Below, piece after piece: positions 1 through 12,300 of a stretch of DNA of 64,000 nucleotides (the first letter of the stretch is position 1; the number at the start of each line of letters is the position of its first letter). This DNA is from Owenia fusiformis (Eukaryota > Annelida > Polychaeta > Sabellida > Oweniidae). The notes beneath the pieces were generated by a model. That model was not told the DNA's origin. It made no database searches and saw only the letters and a list, made by a program, of their open reading frames with translations. A program made the position numbers and the translations under genes. Location: assembly GCA_903813345.2 (NCBI GenBank), contig CAIIXF020000006.1, positions 11,166,348 through 11,230,347 of the forward strand. Direction: 5' to 3'.

Positions 1-850
1 CACATTTCCTTAAATATTATGAATTGTACCTAATTTTTCAAAACATTGCTGCAATTTTAATCAATTTGCCAATGGTGTATATATGTAAACTGCAATATAG
101 GAACAAATTACTGTGTAATTAATCAAGAGAATCTAGCAAATAATATGAATAAACAATATGTGAAACAACAGATTAGTGTCTGTGTATTTCTATTTCTTCA
201 GCAATATATCCATCCTCCATGCCATATATATGTATATATTATTATTCACTGAAAGAGACTGAGAAAACACCTGAATATCCATCCTAATGTGACATTCACA
301 TTCACAAGTTTTACTACATTTTCCATGTTCTGTTCCTACTATTCTGCATGTGACACCCTTGAGAGCAATTGCCATCACGAACTTGGATAATTAACCAAGT
401 ATTTCAAAGTGTCAAATCATTAGAACTTTTGAAGGGACTAATTCATTTTCTCCACGAAGCCCAAATAAGAGAACTTCTTTTGCCAACAGTGCTTTTTGAT
501 ACACATGTGTCATTGTATGTATGCATTGTATTTCTGATTTAAAGAACCAAGTTTTCTTATCTCATTTATACATTCTTCCCGAAAGTAAAGAAAGTAAGAT
601 CCAAAAATTTAAATCCTTACTAGCCCATAGAGTATCTCCATATTGAATATAGCCGATTCTGAAATGATTGCACATACATTATTTGAACAATGAAGAAGGT
701 ACTGTATGATTGGTTTGCATTTCTACAAGTACAATGCGACTCAAGAGAGCAGTGTATGAGTCTGAGCTACTGTTTATGTCATCCCTATTGATCATTGTAT
801 CTCTTGTGTCAGATGTCTTAGTGGATTTCACTATGAATGCCTAATATATA
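1..850. other. UBE2T 3' flank, no gene seen
   Basis: AT-rich sequence downstream of the UBE2T stop codon (that gene runs on the minus strand). It presumably holds the UBE2T 3' UTR and then spacer. The only open frames are short and resemble nothing. No RNA gene or obvious repeat was recognised. Confidence 0.5.
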
Positions 851-3425
<2,575 letters not shown>

Positions 3426-3757
3426 TCTTACACCTTGTTCCTGGTATGTAGTAGATAGTAGATAGTGGACTGATTTGACTGTGGGGTCTCACTGGATTCA
3501 ATCTTTGCCTTGTGATAACGATGTGTGTTACAAAGAACTGCAAATAAATGCATTTGTAATGTAAGCTCATTTTTAACAACAAAAGTAATTCAGACATATA
3601 GACTGTATTGTAACCAGTGAAGTTTGGATTATTCATTAAAGGCCCACTTTGCGTATTTTCAAACCTTATTTTTCATTTGACACAACAACAGCTCAAACAG
3701 ACCACATCAAAGCTTTCTATCTGTCAAGCTTTACACTGTTCCACAACTAGTCACTTT

Positions 3758-4219
3758 GACGGAATGTCAACGTAACAAAATGGATGAACTTCAAAGATAC
3801 GAATTCTTCGTTTTCTCGATTTAAACCGTCGTATAAGTCATGTTGCAGATTATCATTTGGCACAAAGTTACACAGTATAGTCTAGCTTTTAGAAATGCGT
3901 TCGGTTTGGAATTTGATTTTTAAATAAAACTGTAATTCATGCATTTAGACCATCACTTTTGTTACATTGACGTAAGTCGTCAAAATAACATACATTGGTA
4001 ATATAACGGACTTTCGTCAATGTAACAAAAGCGATATATGAATTGCAACTTCATTTACAAAACAAATTTCAAATCGAAGAAACTTATTAAAACTAGACTA
4101 TATTTCTAGCTTTGTGCCAAATTATAATCTGCAACTTGACTTATAAGTAGGTTTAAACCGAGAAAACAAGAAACTCGTAACCAGGAAGTTCATCCATTTT
4201 GTTACATTGACGTTCTGTC
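3758..4219. mobile_element. Foldback element with about 220-bp arms
   Basis: The two halves are near-complete inverted copies. The left half runs outside-in from GACGGAATGTCAACGTAAC, and the reverse complement of the right half starts GACAGAACGTCAATGTAAC. Both continue with AAAATGGATGAACTTC and a shared GGTTTAAACC-type block. The central spacer is only a few tens of bases. No coding capacity, so it is a non-autonomous MITE or foldback. It lies about 330 bp upstream of the UBE2T start codon. Confidence 0.75.
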
Positions 4220-4377
4220 TAATATGGGACAAACCCCGCACCTAGTGCGACACTATTAAAACTCTGATTGTCAAAGTTACTAGGGGCCACCTAAGTGACT
4301 GACACTAGTGACAGTGCAACTGACATCACAAAGGAGAGACGCACAGTGTAGGTCAAGAGGAGGGAAAGCCCGAGAGA

Positions 4378-4985
4378 TTTTTTTTTTTTTTTTATTTATT
4401 TCATTAAAACATGATAACATTTTTACATATTCGTGGTTGTGACACCTACATAGGTATATAATTGACCACATTTAAAATCATTATTCTAAAATTTTCAAGA
4501 GCTTGAAAGTTTAACACAACATGACACTGGGTGAACCATAATTTGTCTCATGAATTAAAAACATTGGTAAAAAATAATGTACAATAAAGAGGATGGAATT
4601 ACCTTATGTTTGCAGAACATCAAAATCAGTATTTTGAAAAAGTGTCATCTTTATAAAGACGTTTTAGTTTATAAATATTATTGGTAAGTTTAATAGTATT
4701 AGGAATTTTATTCCAGATAATTTCACCTTGTACTTTAAAACTGTATCTTAAATAATTGGTTTTGAATTTTGTTACATGAACTTGTTCATTCTGTCTAGTG
4801 TTGTGTTGATGAACACTATTGTTTTTTCCAAAGAAGTCAATAAAAATGTCACTTGGAAAAGAATCGGGTCTGTTAATACATTTGTAAGTTAGTTGCAGAA
4901 TATTAAGGTCATATATGTCAGTAAATTTTAGAATTTTGAATTGTTTAAAGAATGGCCCGGTATGTTCTCTATCAAATTGAATTTA
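4378..4985 (-). mobile_element. 5'-truncated LINE, 3' end of reverse-transcriptase ORF
   Basis: The minus strand reads the C-terminal part of a non-LTR retrotransposon ORF2 up to a TGA at 4628-4626, followed by about 230 bp of 3' UTR and a terminal poly-A (plus-strand T run at 4378-4393). Diagnostic stretches are YDLNILQLTYKC, VHQHNTRQNEQ and GEIIWNKIPNTIK. They match the HNTR...R.....G..IWN.LP pattern that closes many CR1/L2/jockey-type ORF2 proteins. The 5' part is missing, as expected from target-primed reverse transcription. The exact clade was not determined. Confidence 0.75.
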
Positions 4986-5517
4986 TCTCTATTGAATTTA
5001 GAGACAAATGTCTCTTGATTACCACCTTCGTTAGTTCGAATTTTCACTGGCTATTTTCCAAATACTACATTTTGATGTGATTGATGTAGGCATACAGTAT
5101 TCCGTGCTGAACACCTTTCTTTATATTGATGTGAAATAAGAAGCTATGATATAGGTTAACAAGCCAGAAATGAACATAATATTATTCAAAGCATAAATAT
5201 GAAGCCGCCATCGAATCGTCATTTGTTTGTCGATTTTTGACCAATCAGAGATGTAAGTTATGTCATCTCAATACAGGTTTACTTTATAAGCGTATGTCAT
5301 CTTTGAACTATGGGGTCATTCCCCCTCTGGTGTAGATCTCTTCTGTGAGTCACAGTGTCACATCGCGCCATGAGTGTGATCTGAGATTGTCAAAACATTT
5401 GGTCCTTATTTGAATAGATTATAGTATAATTTTAAATGTTTGGAACTTGTTTGAATCTAAAAAATAAGCAATTAAAGGATCATATTGAAACAGAATATGT
5501 AAAAATAGAAACATTTA

Positions 5518-6364
5518 CAGGGTGGTCCAAAAAAGTGAACTCCTGCAACAGGCTATATTTTCCTTAATACATGCATGAATTTGCTCATATTATCACATCT
5601 TGTAAAGAAAGGTCTAAAAATTGTTGATACACATTAGATGATCTTAAAAAGGCTTTCAGTGAGAGATTATACATTTAAACCCAACCATATGACAAATGGG
5701 ACACTATTTGAGTAGAAAACACATTTCACACTTTTATTGACCATTTTGAAGCTGTTTTAACCATTCAACAGTTTAGAGGCATGTTACCTACACAAACGGG
5801 TAGAGGGGGCAAAGTTACCCCTTGTGACCCAAAATCTGAGAAGCCCTTCATATATCTTACAAAAATCAAAAGGAAATCTAATATTCAGTGTTTTGAGCCA
5901 TATTTCATTAGAATTGGTCCATAATTAATTAAGATATTGACATTTTAAGACCATATAGGGTTATGTTGAGATTTCACTGAAAGATGTTCTCGTCTGTGGA
6001 AACATTGAACATTTCTTTTGATCACAATAACTTTGCAACTAACAGAGGTAGGATGCTAATTTTTACATCATATTGTGTGGGATTCAAAACCAAACAAAAT
6101 TAGAAAACGTTAGGTTTCCAAGACTCCAGCTAAAAATATTTCCATGGGAAGATTGTTGAAGGGTTGAAGAATTGCAGATATTGAAGTTCACATTTTACCC
6201 ATTTTCAGTGATGTTTCATTAGGGCTTATAATTTCTGTAAATCTCAATACTAAGAAAAATGTAAAGTACCTTCCTCTACAACATGTGAAACTATGAAAGG
6301 ATTCCTGCAGGTAATAAGGGAAATATAGCCGGTTGCGAGGGTTCACCTTTTTTGGACCACCCTG
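5518..6364. mobile_element. TA-flanked TIR element, CAGGGTGGTCC ends
   Basis: An 847-bp element bounded by TA on both sides (5516-5517 and 6365-6366). The left end reads CAGGGTGGTCCAAAAAAGTG and the right end in reverse complement reads CAGGGTGGTCCAAAAAAGGT. The similarity extends about 45-50 bp inward (GGCTATATTT shared). No transposase frame is visible, so it is probably a non-autonomous Tc1/mariner-type element. It shares the CAGGGTG start with three other elements in this window. Confidence 0.8.
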
Positions 6365-6433
6365 TATATGTCCTAGCTTTTGTATATTTTAGTTTGTTCT
6401 GTAGTTTAGCTATCATATCTGTGGCCTCTTATC

Positions 6434-6629
6434 AGGGCTGTCAACTTGGGACCACCTAATATGAGTGACTTCAAAATGTTGGACACCTAAGTCCAAATCT
6501 GAACACTTTTGTCCAAATTTTGAACACCTTTAGCCAACTTTTAAACACCTTTGGCCAAAGTTTGAGCACCTTTGCCAAACTTTGAACACCTCAAATTTTT
6601 CGCGCTCGCTACGCTCGCGATGTCGTCAA

Positions 6630-6662
<33 letters not shown>

Positions 6663-6940
6663 AGGTACGAAAAATTTCCAATGAACATGCGTGACACATA
6701 CGAGATTCGCGTGACAAATCCTAACAAATTGCGTTCGGTTTTTTCCGGCGTTCGTATTTTTACCGTATCGTAAACATATTTCGAAAAAATTTCTACAGAA
6801 ATATTTTTGCTTGACAATTACCAGGTAAAATGCGTATTTTGCGTGACATTTTCTGTCACGCAAAAAAAACTTGCGTGACTTCAAATTCTTCAGCAAATGC
6901 GTGACAAATACGCAAATTGCGGGACAGTTGACAGGCCTGT
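6434..6940. mobile_element. TIR element containing a 31-base G run
   Basis: The ends are inverted: GGCTGTCAACT on the left and GACAGTTGACAGGCC on the right. Inside are several degenerate tandem copies of a unit like TTTGAACACCTTTGGCCAAA, then G at all positions 6631-6661, then several GCGTGACA-type motifs. An internally deleted copy of the same element lies at 50420-50570, which supports mobility. Superfamily not assigned. Confidence 0.7.
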
Positions 6941-7404
6941 CTTATATATTTTGATGCTTCTCTGCCATGTTATTTTCGAAAAAATAAACATGGCTGAAAC
7001 TCCCTAAATTACAAAAGGCCACAGCTGAGCTTTGCTGCACATTATACATAACTATCTGAAATATACAAAAGTAAGGACTTGTACATATGTTTCCATTTTT
7101 TTCATACTGTTGCAATATAGTCATTTGATTGCTTTTCAAATTCAAAGTAGTTCCAAACATTTAAAATTTTACTGTAGTCTAAGTCTATGCATATAAAGTG
7201 GGAGACATTGATAAACCTCAACCATCAAAAGTTGTCACAATGAGCTAAATTCTAAGTTTCGTGTCTCAAACTCTCCCAAGAGGTAGAAAAATAATTCCTG
7301 TTCACTTTAAGTAGCACAATAAATGAATCCAAAGCTTCATACCTGCAAATGATAGATAAATTCCTACCAAATCAATCGAATGTTTTCATGGATCGCCATG
7401 TTTG

Positions 7405-7940
7405 TGATCCAAGGTGGATTGACTCCCAGAATGCAACATCAGTTAGAGTCCATTTCACTGCTTCATTGCTTCAGTAGAACAGCAAAAATAAGAAATTGGG
7501 AGACCATTGTGCAATAATATATGGAAAGGTATATTCATAATGTACATGAATGACATTTGCATATGTCAGAGTTTTAGTTTTTTGTGCAATAAGCCATATT
7601 GTAATTTGTAATTTGAAGACCTTCAGCCATGTTAATCTGATTGAAAATAACATGGCAGAGAAGCATCCATATATAAGAGGCCACATACTTTAAGCCAAAC
7701 AAGAAGCAATCCAAGATATACAAATGTCATTCATGTACAATAGGAATATAGTTTTCCATATATTATTGCAAAATGATATTTTGATTTCTTATTTTTTTTA
7801 GGTTTTACTGACGCAGTTAAACAGTGAAATGGACTCTAACCTTATTTACTCGTGGCAGGTTTCAAAATGGCGGAACAGCATTTTGAAAGCTAGCACGTGT
7901 CATGTTGCAGTCTGGGAGCCAGTCCTCCTTGCAGCGTAAT
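7405..7940. mobile_element. Foldback repeat (about 160-bp imperfect arms)
   Basis: The left arm (about 7410-7570) and right arm (about 7715-7940) are inverted copies. Shared blocks include GTTAGAGTCCATTTCACTG, AATAAGAAAT, GCAATAATATATGGAAA and GTACATGAATGACATTTG. A related fragment (GCAATCCAAGATATAC) recurs near 52830. No coding capacity is seen. Confidence 0.65.
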
Positions 7941-8609
7941 CGGGCTCCAAAATCACCTCAACATATGAAGAGTCGGCATTAACATGTGAATATCACTTCA
8001 AATTTCTAAGTTCCTATTTGTCATTATGGACACAACTTCCACTATACTATATTTGTACGTTCCTGGACGGAGAAAATAGAGCACTCAATTCACTGAGGTA
8101 AGAATTTATGATATATGTGACAGAATGTATTTTTCATAGTGTTAGTAATTATTTATGTTCACCACTAGTACAATAACATCATTTCGAAGGGCAATATATT
8201 GCCCACAGAAATGACGTTATTAGTATTATTACCGCCGTTAATGACCAGGAATGAAACAACAAGAAAATCTTACGCACTGAACGATATCTAATTTCCCGGG
8301 GAAAATTGCTGGTCAAGAATTGCATTCTTGAGGGCAATATGGACCACCACTATGGCGTCACATATTGCTCAGGTCAATATCTGATATAGTAAAATGAATG
8401 CCTTCTAAAAAGAGGGGGAGAAATCCCAGGGTTCAAAGATGACATACACTTATACTGTAATGTAAATATGTATTGAGATGACATAAAAGGGGGCGAAACC
8501 CTAGACTATATCCTATTTAGTCTGAATTATAGTCAGTCTGTTGGATACATACTAGGAGAAATCCCAGAGTTCAAAGATGACATACGCTTATAATGTAAAT
8601 CTGTATTGA

Positions 8610-8950
8610 GATGACATCGTCGCTGATTGGTTTAGCGAGTCGATCGTTGATTGGTTTAAAACTAGGTCAATTTGAAAACTTTGAAAATCAAGATGGAGGA
8701 TAAGTACTTCTGGGAAAAGAGGTGCGCGAAGGAGGAAATCGTATGTCATCAATTGAATAATGGGGTTTTCCCTCCTCTTAGATGACATCATCGCTGATTG
8801 GTTTAGCGAGTCGATCGTCGATTGGTTTAAAACTAGGTCAATTTGAAAACTTTGAAAACCAAGATGGAGGGTATACGTACTTCCGGGAAAGGAGGTGCGC
8901 GAAGGAGGAAATCGTATTTCATCAATTGAATCATGGGGTTTTCCCTCGTC
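8610..8950. repeat. 171-bp tandem duplication
   Basis: Two head-to-tail copies begin at 8610 and 8781 with GATGACATC(G/A)TCGCTGATTGG. They share GTTTAGCGAGTCGATCGT, AAACTAGGTCAATTTGAAAA and GAGGTGCGCGAAGGAGGAAA with only scattered differences. Related sequence appears inverted near 5230-5330 and in fragments at 8400-8600, so the unit belongs to a dispersed family. Confidence 0.75.
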
Positions 8951-9305
8951 TTCCTTCTAAACTTGGCCTAGCACTAAATACTAAAACCCCTAGAAGTTAG
9001 AACTGATATATTATATGATATGATTTGCCAATGATTGAATGCATGACAGGGCTCTAGTGTAACTTACAAATCTGTCGTTACTAGAACAGTTTACTATCCT
9101 ACTTACCCAGTTAGCACATAATTATTCCTGAATCACTGGAGATATTTACGTAGATTTGATAAGAAAAGAAGTATATTTTGGCAAATTTTGTGACTTTTAT
9201 CTTCCCCGCCATGAATTTGTGTACACAGAAACTGATGACGTACTTCACACCGGAAGAAAGTTTTTTGCCATATATATCCAGAAAATGTTATAAAATACCG
9301 AAAAT

Positions 9306-12300
9306 ATGCAGTTTGTGGAGGAGAAAGAACATGATACTGAGCCAGTCAAGTCTTTGAATGCAGATCTAGAGTCATACGTGACATTTGTTAACAGGTCACC
9401 TAGATACGCGGATGTTTTCTGGGTGAATTATGGAGGGGAACTTGTACAGTATGCAACATTGCCTCCCGGGACAGAGTTCGAGTGCAACACATTTGAGACA
9501 CATCCTTGGGTGTTTAGGGATGCAGAGCACAATGCTGATGTACTTATAGGTGCATTCATGCGCCTCTGGGCCTTTATATATATATCTGAGATTTGTCATG
9601 GCCCTAGAGGCGCATTACCAAGCATTAAAAACCCTAGGCAAGTTGAGATTCTGAAAAACAACGGATCGGTTGTTTTTGCTTTTTCTCGGAGCTCCTTACC
9701 TTAATCTTTAAGATTTTTAGACCACTATGTAGCGACGTTGTTTGTCTTCAAATTGACCCTAGTTGTAATCATGTTTATCGTGGAAATTATATCAAGAAGT
9801 GTCTTTGTATTTTTCAGGGGAGAGAAAGTCGAACGAATTCTCAAAATTGAGTTGACCTACATAATTTATGCGCATGCGTGATGTCACAAGTCACGTGACT
9901 AAATGAATCTGCATATGGTCTAAACAATTAAGAGTCACTTGTTTGGTATTCCTTATTAAAACTAGAAACTATAATAAAAGTCACTGTCTATAATGAGAAT
10001 TCCTTAATTAGACTTCAACATGTGTGATTCACTCCCGGGGATTAACTGTTGAATATTTCTTACTATGCAGTCTGATTGATATGAACTTTATGTAGTAAAA
10101 TAGATGGCATCGTATACATTAGGGTATTCCCTATCTCTTCTCGCGAAGTCTCGTGCCGCTATAGAAAATTTTGAAATAATTTAAAAAGTGATGATTTTCC
10201 TATAGTATCAGCGCAATTACATCGTGCATAACAACTTATGTATGGTAAGTTTAACAATTTATCATATAACATTACATTGGGACAAATATATTAAAAAAAA
10301 CAAATGGGAATCAAAAGAAATCAACTCCAAAGTAGCGCTGGGTTCAAAAAAATTTAATTTTCTGAAGTTTGAGGATTTTAATACAGGTGCATCCACGGCT
10401 CTAGTGACCCTATCAAAACTCCGAGAGTCAAATAAGTCACTAGAGCCGTGGATCCACGTCTAATGTACTTATGGCTAACAAGTCATCAGTATTTAGACCG
10501 AAAGCTTGGCAAGGAGAGGAATCTCGAACAATTGTGTTCATAGATTTGCCAGGTTTGTAAGATCACAGAAACTTATCCTGTGCCAGGACTATAGTCCTCA
10601 TAGCCGTAGGCAGCGGGGGTTCGGTGGGTTCGAACGAACCCCCGGTCAGGATTTCCCAAAATATCATTTTGCGGAAAATTGCCTATAACCAGAAACATTA
10701 AATTACTGTGCTATTTGAAAATGAATTGATATTTGTTATGGTGAACACGAGAGCATTATTTTGTAAAAAAACATGTCATCATGAAGTTACACTTCCCTCA
10801 AAACGTTTGGCAACCTTAGGCACGGGATGAGATTTAATTGTCGGAAGACCCCAGAGCATTAGATTCTACATTTAGAAATAACAATAATTTCGCACAATTA
10901 ACTTAAAAGCTGCTTCTTCTCGGACAAAATAACCCATCTTGGGCAATGGCTAAATCAGTCCTTTGTAGGAATTTTTTAAGCCAGTTCTGGTCCAATTCGA
11001 AGTTATTGAAAGTTATTGAAAACAATGCAGACGTCCCATACTCCAAATGATTTTTACAACATTGACGAATAAATATCTGGAATAGTCGTAATATTGATAA
11101 AACACATGTTCTTTCAAATGTGTAAGCTTACATCTCTGGTTTGTTTTATTTCAATTAAAATTTAAAATATTTCTTGGGACGTCCCTGGGGCTGGGAAGTC
11201 CCCGAAACTAATTGTGTTAAATAATTTAATTAAAAACGTTGTGAAATGAATTATTTAAAAGCGTATATCATTTATAAACACAAGCATTTGTTTTCAAAGT
11301 AAAAGCGATCAGTGCAAAAAATGATTTTGTTTTTTCAGATTTACTCCACTCATCTTGGAGAGAGTATAGAATTCAAATTGTTATCGTTCCAGTTTACTTG
11401 CTCTCCATTTTCATGTTAATGTCATGATATGCTTAGCAAATAAATTACATAATAAAAAACATTGAAAAATCATATGGTATTTTAGCTTCAAATAAAGAAG
11501 CCCTAATTGTCATCAAGCCGTCTGAATTTAACAAAATACGAACAGTCGCTTGTATTTATATAGGATTTATATCCACCAAAACGTTTTTATTATCAATTGC
11601 AGTTGATCTGCTCCGGGGGACTTACCACTGAGCTCTGGGACGTCCAAAGAAATATTTTCGACTTTTTAAAACAAAGCATAACCGAGACCTACTTATTTGA
11701 ATAACAGATGAATAACAGATTACAATAGATGTTTTCATCAGTAATACGACTATCCCGGATAGTTTAAAAAGCCTTCGTGTAAACGTTGTGAAAAGTTGTC
11801 ATAGAAGAACGATCTTTCGGAGTATAGGGTGTTTGCGCCATTTTCAATAACCACGCATTTAATCCGAACTGGCTTCCAACAAAGTTCCTGCAAAATAATG
11901 ATAAGCCATTGCATGAGGTGATTTATTTTGTCCTAGATGAAGTAGCTTAAGTTAAAGAATAAATTGTTGATATTCCTTGGTAACAAATCATGCTCCAGGG
12001 TCTTCCAGAAATCAGACGAAATAATGGTGGATCCGGGGCAAATCAGATTTCAGGATATATATTCAGTAAAAGATTCACCGATAAATATTTTGATGCAGAA
12101 AATTAATTATAAGTTGTTTTTTGCACGTTGCCTGTTTTTTTACTTTGTGAGCATTAAAGTTACAAAGTAGTCTTGCTCAAAGAATGTATCCCCCCCCCGT
12201 CACCTTCACTCTCTTTACCTGGCAATATACAGTCTTGTATACAAGGTCATTTTTGAAAATCATTTTTACGTCCTGTGTTATTTCAATGGGAGAGGTGTCT

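Larger units (their letters stand above)
3426..9305. other. Repeat-rich spacer between UBE2T and VHL
   Basis: About 5.9 kb with no recognisable gene. It holds the separately listed foldback at 3758-4219, LINE 3' fragment at 4378-4985, TA-flanked TIR element at 5518-6364, TIR element with a poly-G run at 6434-6940, foldback at 7405-7940 and tandem duplication at 8610-8950. The promoters of UBE2T (from 3426 upward) and VHL (just below 9306) must lie at its two edges, but no TATA box or other core element could be assigned. Confidence 0.6.

Noticed and set aside
6609-6896. Minus-strand frames with poly-Pro
   Set aside because: The Pro run is the complement of the G tract in a mobile element.
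9551-9704. Continuation of the VHL exon 1 frame past 9550
   Set aside because: This part reads into the inserted foldback element and loses all VHL similarity.
10190-10243. Possible 39-nt micro-exon between TTTTCCTATAG and GTAAGT in the VHL gene
   Set aside because: It lies inside the inserted element and would add residues absent from VHL; a chance pair of splice-like sites.
10615-10640. GGTTCGAAC, like a tRNA B box
   Set aside because: It is part of a GGGGGTTCG...CGAACCCCC palindrome; no A box or cloverleaf fits around it.
11330-11430. Possible VHL alpha-domain exon after TTTTTTCAG
   Set aside because: The translation does not match VHL; the exon at 14770 matches clearly and in phase.
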